Shown: one piece after another, positions 5,178-10,688 of the stretch | How positions within the stretch are numbered: position 1 is the first letter of the stretch | Layout: the number at the start of each line of letters is the position of its first letter | Assembly (NCBI GenBank): GCA_030654205.1 | Contig: JAURXW010000460.1 | Span: forward strand, 1-10,688 | Source: Bacteriovorax sp. | GTDB lineage: Bacteria; Bdellovibrionota; Bacteriovoracia; Bacteriovoracales; Bacteriovoracaceae | DNA: 10,688 nt | Direction: 5' to 3' | Position numbers and translations under genes: made by a program | Notes under the pieces: generated by a model | Told to the model about the DNA's origin: nothing | What the model saw: only the letters and a program-made list of their open reading frames with translations | The model's database searches: none

Positions 5178-5345
5178 TTAATCTTCGTCAGAATTCTCAT
5201 CGGTATAAGTTGCATTTTTTGCTTCATCAGCAGTGCCATCCAGAAATTTCTTCACTTCTTCTTTTGTGAGTTTTCCTTCAGCTAGTAACTTATCTCTTAA
5301 ACGTACGTCCATTAACTTTTCTTGCAATGCTCTACTTAATCTCAT
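5178..5345 (-). CDS. Small acidic-tailed protein of unknown function (55 aa)
   Basis: A 55-codon frame runs from ATG 5345 to TAA 5178. The N-terminal half is basic and helical (Met-Arg-Leu-Ser-Arg, then Leu-Arg-Asp-Lys-Leu-Leu-Ala-Glu-Gly-Lys-Leu-Thr-Lys-Glu-Glu-Val), the last 17 residues are acidic and probably disordered (Asp-Glu-Asn-Ser-Asp-Glu-Asp end). The Gly-Lys-Leu-Thr-Lys-Glu-Glu-Val pattern looks like a helix-turn-helix hairpin. The ribosome binding site is poor (GGGG about five bases off). Support comes from position: 51 bases after the rhomboid stop on the same strand, and 32 bases before a strong minus-strand terminator, so it is probably the last gene of the operon. No family recognised. 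Confidence 0.68.
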   Translation of the reverse strand: MRLSRALQEKLMDVRLRDKLLAEGKLTKEEVKKFLDGTADEAKNATYTDENSDED

Positions 5346-5396
5346 ATCTGCCCCATATTGAAATAAAACTTAATCGACCATAACACTTAAGATGTC

Positions 5397-6137
5397 CTAT
5401 TGCCAATACTTTGGAGGATGATCGTTGTCATCCTTGACGATTGTGAGCTTTGCCTTACTTTTTTTGATATTTCGCCTCTGCGTCATTTGCCCAATTTTTT
5501 CAGATAGCATTTTAAAATTGCGGTTTGAGATCAAAACCATGAATAAATAGGCCGAGAGTATCCCACCCAATTGCCCCCAAGCTCCCACACCCATTGGACC
5601 AGAAAGGCCCTGATAGAGCGATATGGCCACTAGGATCATGCAAAAATAACGGGCCTTGATAGGAATGATCATCATAAAAGAAAAAACTCTATCGGGAAAA
5701 ATAACAGCATAGGCCACACAAAGTGAGCTAACAATTCCTGAAAGCCCTACTAAGGGAAAATTATAAATTGGAGAATGTCCAAAAAAGAGGATGCTCACGC
5801 CTAAATATAATAGGGCCCCGCCAAGAATTACCGAAAGCATAAAGTTTACGTAGCGCTTAGTTCCCCAATTGGCCTCAAACTCCGAGCCCATCAACCAAAG
5901 CATTAAACAGTTTAAAATAACTTCAATTATTGAATGGGATAAAAATGGATAAGTAATAAGCGTATAAAGTCGACCTGAAACAATATTTTCGGCGGAAAGA
6001 CCCAAAATATTTCCTAAATAAATGGAAGTGGTTTTTGAAAGAATAAATTCTAAAATAAATAAACTACTCGCTAAAATAATTAATATTTTATTAACCAGAG
6101 TTAGCTTCGGAAGATATATTTGTGATTGACCCTGCAT
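5397..6137 (-). CDS. Rhomboid-fold membrane protein, probably catalytically dead (246 aa)
   Basis: Several membrane segments (about 17-34, 55-67, 70-84, 97-119, 128-146, 153-171, 187-204) and rhomboid landmarks are present: Trp81-Leu-Met-Gly-Ser-Glu-Phe-Glu after the second loop, the nucleophile motif Gly131-Leu-Ser133-Gly134, and Gln189-Leu-Gly-Gly192 in the last helix. In active rhomboids the last motif is His-Leu-Gly-Gly, with that His as catalytic base; here it is Gln189. The conserved His four before Asn76 is also replaced, by Glu72. The dyad is broken, as in iRhoms and other pseudoproteases, which bind membrane proteins without cutting. Residues 206-246 are a basic cytoplasmic tail. AAAGGAA (6150-6144), inside the end of the epimerase gene, six bases before ATG 6137, fixes the start; only three bases separate the genes. 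Confidence 0.82.
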   Translation of the reverse strand: MQGQSQIYLPKLTLVNKILIILASSLFILEFILSKTTSIYLGNILGLSAENIVSGRLYTLITYPFLSHSIIEVILNCLMLWLMGSEFEANWGTKRYVNFMLSVILGGALLYLGVSILFFGHSPIYNFPLVGLSGIVSSLCVAYAVIFPDRVFSFMMIIPIKARYFCMILVAISLYQGLSGPMGVGAWGQLGGILSAYLFMVLISNRNFKMLSEKIGQMTQRRNIKKSKAKLTIVKDDNDHPPKYWQ

Positions 6138-6140
6138 GAG

Positions 6141-6566
6141 CTATTCCTTTGAGTTAAGCGATTGGGAAATTTCAATTAAAACACCCCCAGTAGATTTGGG
6201 ATGAATAAAATTGACCAGGCAATTATTGGCCCCCATAAAAGGGCGCTCGTGAATCAGTTGATAGCCCAAGGCCTTCATTTCGGCAGATTTTTTTTCAACA
6301 TCTGGTACACTAAAACAAAGATGATGAATTCCTTCACCATTTTTATCAATGAACTTTTGAACCGGGCCTTCAGAGTTGAGTGGGCAAATAAGTTCGATAT
6401 GAGCGTGTTCGTCTATATGAGCGAATGCAGTTGTTACTTTTTGAGATTCAACCACTTCTCTTTTATTACTAAATTTTAATCCTAAATCTTCATAAACTTT
6501 TTGAGCAATATCTAAATTTTTTACCGCAATGGCCACGTGATCCAAAAAACAATCTTTGTTAAACAT
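6141..6566 (-). CDS. mce: Methylmalonyl-CoA epimerase, VOC family (141 aa)
   Basis: The enzyme interconverts (R)- and (S)-methylmalonyl-CoA in the cytoplasm, linking propionyl-CoA breakdown (odd-chain fatty acids, Val, Ile) to the mutase and succinyl-CoA. The two beta-alpha-beta-beta-beta modules of the VOC fold are visible: residues 6-61 and 79-134. Likely metal ligands are His10 (Leu-Asp-His-Val-Ala-Ile-Ala-Val), His81 or His82 (Gly-Ile-His-His-Leu-Cys-Phe) and Glu132 (Leu-Ile-Glu-Ile), with Glu58 in the second strand set; Gly-Glu-Gly-Ile-His-His is characteristic of epimerases rather than glyoxalase I. The length is normal for the family. AGAGGA at 6579-6574, seven bases upstream, sets the start. 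It is the first gene of an operon with the rhomboid protein. Neither mutase nor propionyl-CoA carboxylase is in the window. Confidence 0.9.
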   Translation of the reverse strand: MFNKDCFLDHVAIAVKNLDIAQKVYEDLGLKFSNKREVVESQKVTTAFAHIDEHAHIELICPLNSEGPVQKFIDKNGEGIHHLCFSVPDVEKKSAEMKALGYQLIHERPFMGANNCLVNFIHPKSTGGVLIEISQSLNSKE

Positions 6567-6585
6567 GATTGAGTCCTCTACTAAA

Positions 6586-6613
6586 ATTATCTTAGCTTAT
6601 TTTAAGGAGACAA
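6586..6613 (-). promoter_or_regulatory. Candidate promoter of the epimerase-rhomboid operon
   Basis: On the minus strand TTGTCT (6613-6608) and GATAAT (6591-6586) are 16 bases apart, just upstream of the epimerase ribosome binding site. No terminator is seen between the lipoprotein stop (6617) and here, so readthrough from the lipoprotein gene could also feed the operon. Confidence 0.45.
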
Positions 6614-6616
6614 TCC

Positions 6617-8464
6617 CTATGGGTCAACTGCACCGGCACAAGTAACTGGGTCAAAAGTTGGAATGGCCGGGGCCACAGCTGGAACACACGCACCACTTTT
6701 GCAATCTCCGTAAGTCATCACAGGCGCACATCTTCTATCACACGATACTGTACCGTCTGGCTTGAATCCTGTTTTGACAATTCTACAGGTTGAAACGGCC
6801 GTTTGCTGACAAAATTCTTTTGATACACATTGCTGTCCAGCGGATTTATTGCATGATACTGGATTAACTCCGTTGGGATTATGAGGGGAACAAGCACCAG
6901 TTGATTGATTACAACACAGACTTGAGCATTCAAAATCAGAAGCACAATTGGCCCCAATTCCTTGGTTACCGACAACTTGTGTTTGGTCCACACACTGAGT
7001 AACTAAATCTTTTGACCAACACCGACTATTAAAACAGCATTCATCAGATCCACATGTTGTTGAACTCTCACAACGTTTAAAAGCAGTCGTTAAAACTTCT
7101 TTACCGTCACTATTTGAAACAGAAGCTCTTATTAATTGAAGCTTAATACTTTTATCAATTGTAATTGAGGTTTCTTTTCCATCTACCATGTAAAAAACTT
7201 CTATCGAAGCATTTACATTACATGAACCAATTCCTTCATTTGAAGAAGGATCGAAATTTGACACTCGAATATTACATCCATCTACGTAACTTGAAACTCC
7301 AGAAGAGTCCGTCATCATTTTAGCGCGAGCACCAACACGATCTGTTGATCCTAGGTAGCTTACGTTTTGGTTAAGTTGCATTTTTCCAGCGCGTGGAAAA
7401 AGTAATGAATGGTAGCCGGTAATCATACTCGAAATTAATGGACGAACTTGGAAAAGACCGTTCGTTGAATTATAAATAGCGTCTCCAGAAACTTGCCATT
7501 CAGAATCATTAATTGATCTATAAGGACCTCGATAAAATGCACCGAACATTGCCAAATCATAGCCTAGTGAACCCACATTTATATCAAATAACTGATTGAG
7601 TGAAGTGGCCCCAATATCATCCGGTAAACACGCATTTGTTGCCAATGAAGCGACAGTTGGATTTCTCACTCCAGTTGCCTCACTCCAAACTTGAGAACGA
7701 GTTGGAACGGCAGAAAGTCTATATGAAGTTAAATTAATTATCTGGTCAGAATAAAGAGTTGAATCAGTAACTTTTGCGTACGAATAAAGACATTTATCAG
7801 AGGTCCCTGAACATGTTGAAGTATTATTGAGTGCTGTAAAAGTTGGATCGTCTTCCAATTTTAAACCACGGCAATACAATCCACCATCTCGAGGATCTGA
7901 AACGATATCTTTGGTAGCATCTGTATAATCATTATAATCATAAAGATCATAACCCAAGCGCATTCTATTAAAGGGTCTAGAATTCATATCAATAACTAAA
8001 ACTTGAATATCAGTTGCAGGAATAATTCCAGGAGCACGAGCAACTGTGGCCGTCAAAACAATCGGCTGCTTATCTGCACCAAAATTAAAACGTACAGAAA
8101 CGAGCTTACTCGTAAGAGAAGCCACATTTAATCCAGCAAGATATAAATTACCTTTGAAGTTCTTAGGAATTGTTAATTTCTTTTTATAGGTTCCATCAAA
8201 CGGATCGACCAAATGGCTTAACTCAACTCTTTGAGTAAAATTACTTGTATTAGGTGTTGAAGTATCGGTTCCAACTGCACCTGATCCTGTACCAGAACTT
8301 CCACCCGTATCAGTTGATGAGGTTAAGCCGCTTTTAGAGGTAAGCTTACGAGCTGTTCCCGCGCCCTGAACACACGAATTTAAACTCAAGCAAATGCTTA
8401 GAAGCGACACTGATAAAATCAATGAGCGCTTTGTGGTAATAAATTGAGTAGTAAATTGATTCAT
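6617..8464 (-). CDS. Large lipoprotein with cysteine-rich C-terminal region (615 aa)
   Basis: I do not recognise the family. ATG 8464 is chosen because AAGGA (8473-8469) lies four bases upstream; the in-frame GTG at 8476 would overlap that site. The N-terminus is a lipoprotein signal (basic residues, hydrophobic core, lipobox Leu-Asn-Ser-Cys31), so the mature protein is lipid-anchored, probably at the outer membrane. Residues 38-76 are a Ser/Thr/Gly-rich linker. Residues 77-460 are a large, mostly beta domain with scattered cysteines (198, 218, 225, 279, 397, 415). Residues 465-609 hold 20 cysteines, including two similar knots: Cys465-x5-Cys-x4-Cys-Cys-x4-Cys482 and Cys507-x5-Cys-x3-Cys-Cys-x6-Cys525. 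Such disulfide knots resemble small extracellular modules and suggest a surface-exposed binding or adhesion role (inference). Transcription is probably its own. Confidence 0.85.
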   Translation of the reverse strand: MNQFTTQFITTKRSLILSVSLLSICLSLNSCVQGAGTARKLTSKSGLTSSTDTGGSSGTGSGAVGTDTSTPNTSNFTQRVELSHLVDPFDGTYKKKLTIPKNFKGNLYLAGLNVASLTSKLVSVRFNFGADKQPIVLTATVARAPGIIPATDIQVLVIDMNSRPFNRMRLGYDLYDYNDYTDATKDIVSDPRDGGLYCRGLKLEDDPTFTALNNTSTCSGTSDKCLYSYAKVTDSTLYSDQIINLTSYRLSAVPTRSQVWSEATGVRNPTVASLATNACLPDDIGATSLNQLFDINVGSLGYDLAMFGAFYRGPYRSINDSEWQVSGDAIYNSTNGLFQVRPLISSMITGYHSLLFPRAGKMQLNQNVSYLGSTDRVGARAKMMTDSSGVSSYVDGCNIRVSNFDPSSNEGIGSCNVNASIEVFYMVDGKETSITIDKSIKLQLIRASVSNSDGKEVLTTAFKRCESSTTCGSDECCFNSRCWSKDLVTQCVDQTQVVGNQGIGANCASDFECSSLCCNQSTGACSPHNPNGVNPVSCNKSAGQQCVSKEFCQQTAVSTCRIVKTGFKPDGTVSCDRRCAPVMTYGDCKSGACVPAVAPAIPTFDPVTCAGAVDP

Positions 8465-8468
8465 TTTT

Positions 8469-8473
8469 TCCTT
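8469..8473 (-). promoter_or_regulatory. Ribosome binding site that sets the lipoprotein start
   Basis: AAGGA on the minus strand, four bases before ATG 8464. It lies inside the first codons of the longer GTG-initiated frame (8476), which is therefore unlikely. Confidence 0.65.
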
Positions 8474-8636
8474 CACGTACTCACTTCTTCGGCTTGTCTT
8501 AAGTATTCATTTACATTTAATATCTATTTTAATTTTAGATGGGCTTAATAGGTGAAAATACCTGAAGGGAATGCTTAGAAAATAGAGATTTTAGTGATTT
8601 AGACTCTAATATGCCTAAAAAATAGAAAAAATTATG

Positions 8637-8668
8637 CTAGTGAAAATGGCCAGATTTTGAGGCACTAG
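8637..8668 (-). terminator. Candidate terminator of the asparaginase-membrane protein operon
   Basis: CTAGTG and CACTAG (8637-8642 and 8663-8668) are exact reverse complements around a 20-base centre that can form a smaller GCC/GGC pairing. On the minus strand it is followed after a few bases by TTTTTT (about 8633-8628). The stem overlaps the stop codon at 8665. A long loop makes it only moderately convincing; T-rich sequence on the plus side could make it two-way. Confidence 0.4.
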
Positions 8669-9303
8669 GATTTTTTTAGATAGTAGTAAACTTTCACAGT
8701 GGCAACAGTCATGACCAAAGTGATAAAAGCATCTGGGATAGAAAATAAAAAGTTTGCGATGCCCTTCACTACCAAATTATCAATTGGTGAAAATAAAAGT
8801 GCACTAAATTCTATTATTAAATTAATTAAACTGGCCCAGGCGACTAATGAAATATTTTTTTTAACTAATCTTTTACTTTCACTAAAAAAACTTCCTTCAT
8901 TTTCATCATCAAGGACTGCAACAAAAGGCACCATCGCATAATAAATCAAAATGTAAAATCCAGGGATAACAAATAAAAGTAAACCTGCAAAAAATAAAAA
9001 AGAATAATATAAATTATAAAGTAAAAAAGTAGGAACGAAATATTTGAGCTCGCCAACTCCGCCATGATTTTGTTTTTGAATTAAGACCACTTTTGAAAGA
9101 ATAATAAAAGTAACCAAGGTCGCAGCAACAGTTAGTACAATCGCCAGAGTGCTTTCGGTAACGACACCCATAGATGGAAAAAATGTTTCAATATTTCCAA
9201 GAACAACTAGTGCTATAAAAGAGCTAACATAAACATTTTTATTTTCTAATATTTCGGCCGATGAGCTTTTCATAAAAGACCAAAATAATCTTAATCCTTT
9301 CAT
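8665..9303 (-). CDS. Polytopic inner-membrane protein of unknown function (212 aa)
   Basis: Hydrophobic segments at about 26-42, 51-75, 90-125 (probably two), 152-172 and 181-206 make this an integral membrane protein of five or six helices. A signature stretch in the middle, Val-Ile-Pro-Gly-Phe-Tyr (112-117), then Pro-Phe-Val-Ala-Val-Leu and Asp-Glu-Asn-Glu-Gly with a following Ser-Lys-Arg-Leu-Val-Lys-Lys, resembles the YciC/DUF975 and glycerophosphodiester phosphodiesterase membrane-domain group, whose members have the same Pro-Gly helix break and an acidic-Gly loop. The match is by pattern only and gives no function. GAGGA at 9317-9313, inside the end of the asparaginase gene, serves ATG 9303, which lies two bases after the asparaginase stop, so the two genes form an operon. 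Confidence 0.75.
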   Translation of the reverse strand: MKGLRLFWSFMKSSSAEILENKNVYVSSFIALVVLGNIETFFPSMGVVTESTLAIVLTVAATLVTFIILSKVVLIQKQNHGGVGELKYFVPTFLLYNLYYSFLFFAGLLLFVIPGFYILIYYAMVPFVAVLDDENEGSFFSESKRLVKKNISLVAWASLINLIIEFSALLFSPIDNLVVKGIANFLFSIPDAFITLVMTVATVKVYYYLKKS

Positions 9304-9305
9304 GC

Positions 9306-9851
9306 CTAAACTTCCTCGCCAGAAACAAATGTACGTTTTTCTTTATTCTTATGAACATTAGGCACAATAAAGATTTGATTGTGAAAAGAGATATAAAAAC
9401 CTGGATTAAGCAATTTTGCTGACAAAAGTGCCTCAGTCACATTTTGAGTAGCGTCAGTATCTTCAAACCCCATAGGAACCATTGCCCCCGTAAACACTAC
9501 TGGTACGGCCAAATCTTTAATTTTTTCAAAACAGTATTTGGCAGTTAGGGCCATAGTGTCAGTGCCATGCAAAACGACAATAGGCGCATTTTTTTTAGAT
9601 TCCAGCGCAATTGTTTTACAAATAAGTTCGCGATCCGTGTCATCCATATAAAGTGAATCCTTGGAAAGCAGTGGTAAGACATGGATATTGGTATATGGAA
9701 GTCTCAATTTTGAGAGGATTCGATTTTTGATAGAGGTCCCTCGATTCTCAAGTGAGCCATCAAACTCGTCATAGGTCTTTTCTATTGTGCCGCCCGTAGT
9801 AATAATAGTGACGTCAACGCCTGAAATATTTATATTTTTTTTAGTGTACAT
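9306..9851 (-). CDS. Single-domain (N-terminal) L-asparaginase homologue (181 aa)
   Basis: This matches the N-terminal catalytic domain of L-asparaginases, which hydrolyse asparagine to aspartate and ammonia. Seen from ATG 9851: Thr18-Thr19-Gly-Gly-Thr22-Ile with Tyr27 (nucleophile loop), Ser66 in Ser-Lys-Asp-Ser, and His95-Gly-Thr97-Asp98-Thr (second Thr-Asp pair), then Phe120-Thr-Gly-Ala-Met. The usual enzyme is about 330 residues; the C-terminal domain is absent and the gene ends cleanly two bases before the next start, so this is a natural short form, not a frameshift. Single-domain asparaginase-like proteins are known in proteobacteria; their substrate is unsure. The start is uncertain: ATG 9893 (195 aa) is possible but lies almost at the predicted transcription start, and TTG 9941 is upstream of the promoter. 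Confidence 0.82.
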   Translation of the reverse strand: MYTKKNINISGVDVTIITTGGTIEKTYDEFDGSLENRGTSIKNRILSKLRLPYTNIHVLPLLSKDSLYMDDTDRELICKTIALESKKNAPIVVLHGTDTMALTAKYCFEKIKDLAVPVVFTGAMVPMGFEDTDATQNVTEALLSAKLLNPGFYISFHNQIFIVPNVHKNKEKRTFVSGEEV

Positions 9852-9909
9852 ACTCTTGACTCTTACAAAATTGAACTCATAGTGTTCAGACATAGTTTGA
9901 TTACATTTT

Positions 9910-9917
9910 ATTATAAT
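9910..9917. promoter_or_regulatory. Overlapping divergent -10 boxes for asparaginase and htpG
   Basis: ATTATAAT contains TATAAT on the plus strand (9912-9917) and on the minus strand (9915-9910). Plus transcription would start near 9924, 20 bases before htpG; minus transcription near 9903, about 52 bases before ATG 9851. Neither has a good -35; the plus strand has a partial CAGACA at 9887-9892, 19 bases away. The two polymerases could not bind at once, so the genes may compete. Confidence 0.5.
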
Positions 9918-9943
9918 AAGTTCCAAGACAGGAGATTGCAATT

Positions 9944-10688
9944 ATGACTTCACGCAAAGGTACGATTAGTGTTAACACCAGCGACATTTTTCCCATTATT
10001 AAAAAATGGCTCTATTCCGAGCATGATATTTTCTTACGTGAGCTTGTTGCCAACGCAACTGATGCCATCACCAAACGTGCCACAATGGCAAGAGTTAGCA
10101 ACCAAGAAATTCCGGTTGGAAAAATTGCGGTTACAATCAATAAAACTGCAAAAACTATCACCCTGGAAGATAACGGAATCGGGATGACCGAAGCTGAAGT
10201 TGAAAAATATATTGCTCAACTCGCTTTTTCGGGCGCTGAAGAATTTGTTAAAAAAATGAAAGACCAAGGCTCTACTCCAAGCTCTGATATTATCGGAAAA
10301 TTTGGATTAGGATTTTATTCGGCCTTTATGGTGAGTACAAGAGTTGAAGTTGAAACTCTTTCTATGACTGAAGGATCAACTCCGGCAAAATGGATATGTG
10401 AAGGTGAAACGGATTATAGTTTTGAAAATTCAGATCGCTCAGAAGTTGGAACAAAAATTACTCTTCATATAAACACAGAGTCTGAAGAATTTTTGAATGC
10501 TTGGAAAGTATCAACAACTCTTAAAAAATTCTGTGATTTTATGCCATACGAAATTATGGTTATGGACGCTGAAGCTAAAGACGAACACGGAAATCCAGGG
10601 CTGGTAAATGATACTGCTCCGATCTGGAAAAAAGAAACATCGGGACTCACTGATACTGATTATAACGATTTTTATAAAAAACTTTTCC
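9944..10688 (+). CDS. htpG: Molecular chaperone HtpG (Hsp90), N-terminal 248 residues, cut by the window
   Basis: AGGAG at 9930-9934, nine bases upstream, sets the start. The frame stays open to the window edge; a complete HtpG is about 620 residues, so the middle and C-terminal domains lie outside. The protein is a cytosolic ATP-driven chaperone dimer. The GHKL ATPase landmarks are all present: Leu31-Arg-Glu33-Leu with Asn37 and Asp40 (catalytic Glu and Mg-binding Asn), Asp76-Asn-Gly-Ile-Gly-Met81, and Gly118-Lys-Phe-Gly-Leu-Gly-Phe-Tyr124. The lid reads Ala-Phe-Ser-Gly-Ala-Glu-Glu-Phe where E. coli HtpG has Lys-Ser-Gly-Thr; that form, plus the Ile-Phe-Pro-Ile-Ile-Lys-Lys-Trp start, recalls Bacteroidota HtpG. 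No sigma-32-type promoter is obvious. Confidence 0.95.
   Translation, partial: MTSRKGTISVNTSDIFPIIKKWLYSEHDIFLRELVANATDAITKRATMARVSNQEIPVGKIAVTINKTAKTITLEDNGIGMTEAEVEKYIAQLAFSGAEEFVKKMKDQGSTPSSDIIGKFGLGFYSAFMVSTRVEVETLSMTEGSTPAKWICEGETDYSFENSDRSEVGTKITLHINTESEEFLNAWKVSTTLKKFCDFMPYEIMVMDAEAKDEHGNPGLVNDTAPIWKKETSGLTDTDYNDFYKKLF

Noticed and set aside
6201..6479. Plus-strand open frame inside the epimerase gene
   Set aside because: Wholly antisense to a well-supported enzyme gene; no start signals.
6718..6993. Second minus-strand frame within the lipoprotein gene
   Set aside because: Overlaps the Cys-rich coding region in another frame; no start signal.
8465..8476. GTG start adding four residues to the lipoprotein
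   Set aside because: It overlaps the ribosome binding site used by ATG 8464, and the shorter form has a normal lipoprotein signal.
8477..8664. Possible gene or RNA between the lipoprotein and membrane protein
   Set aside because: Stops are frequent in all frames and no stable structure was seen apart from the possible terminator at 8637-8668; a small AGGT/ACCT inverted repeat is too short to weigh.
8699..8941. Plus-strand open frame inside the membrane protein gene
   Set aside because: Antisense to the membrane protein, whose own frame has clear membrane segments and a ribosome binding site.
9852..9941. Longer asparaginase starting at TTG 9941
   Set aside because: It would place coding sequence across the -10 boxes at 9910-9917 and adds residues outside the family's normal N-terminus.
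9969..10267. Short frames on either strand across the start of htpG (9969-10187 + and 10034-10267 -)
   Set aside because: Both lie inside the htpG reading frame, which shows complete Hsp90 motifs.
10465..10650. Minus-strand frame near the right edge
   Set aside because: Antisense to htpG, no start signal.
1..10688. CRISPR array, tRNA, insertion sequence, prophage or integron
   Set aside because: I saw no regularly spaced repeats, cloverleaf, transposase or integrase motifs; the only short repeats are intragenic or regulatory.

Overview
This AT-rich window has tightly packed genes, many secreted or lipid-anchored proteins of no recognisable family, AAGGAG-type ribosome binding sites and TATAAT-type promoters. 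The mixture of a trypsin-like protease, a large Cys-rich lipoprotein, small SH3-like repeat proteins, a lysine-rich histone-H1-like protein and a methylmalonyl-CoA epimerase fits a low-GC member of the Bdellovibrionota (Bacteriovorax/Halobacteriovorax-like). That placement is inferred from style and content; no rRNA is present.

Left part (1-2880): four small exported proteins (41-547 +, 740-1156 -, 1361-1768 +, 1842-2252 +), each with a signal peptide and mostly its own transcription signals. A 115-residue protein with a Lys/Ala/Val-rich H1-like tail follows (2277-2624). The next 250 bases are open on both strands and may be a gene remnant. At 2882-3516 lies a type II toxin-antitoxin pair: a YefM/Phd-like antitoxin and a RelE/ParE-like toxin. 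A perfect palindrome with a TGTACA core sits between the -35 and -10 of its promoter. A strong bidirectional terminator separates it from a convergent trypsin-family protease (3605-4405 -).

Middle (4406-6616): a small tail-anchored coiled-coil protein (4722-5090 +) converges, through a shared bidirectional terminator, on a minus-strand operon. Read 5' to 3', that operon is methylmalonyl-CoA epimerase (6141-6566), a rhomboid-fold membrane protein lacking the catalytic His (5397-6137), and a 55-residue acidic protein (5178-5345).

Right part (6617-10688): a 615-residue lipoprotein with 20 cysteines in its last 145 residues (6617-8464 -); a two-gene minus operon of a single-domain asparaginase (9306-9851) and a polytopic membrane protein (8665-9303); and, divergent from it, the first 248 codons of htpG (9944 onward), cut by the window edge. 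Overlapping, oppositely oriented TATAAT boxes lie between asparaginase and htpG.

No tRNA, rRNA, CRISPR array, insertion sequence or replication origin was seen. The best leads are the His-less rhomboid in the epimerase operon, the YefM-type operator controlling a ParE-like toxin, the H1-like protein, the Cys-rich lipoprotein and the Bacteroidota-flavoured HtpG. No clear new multi-gene defence or secretion system is visible.
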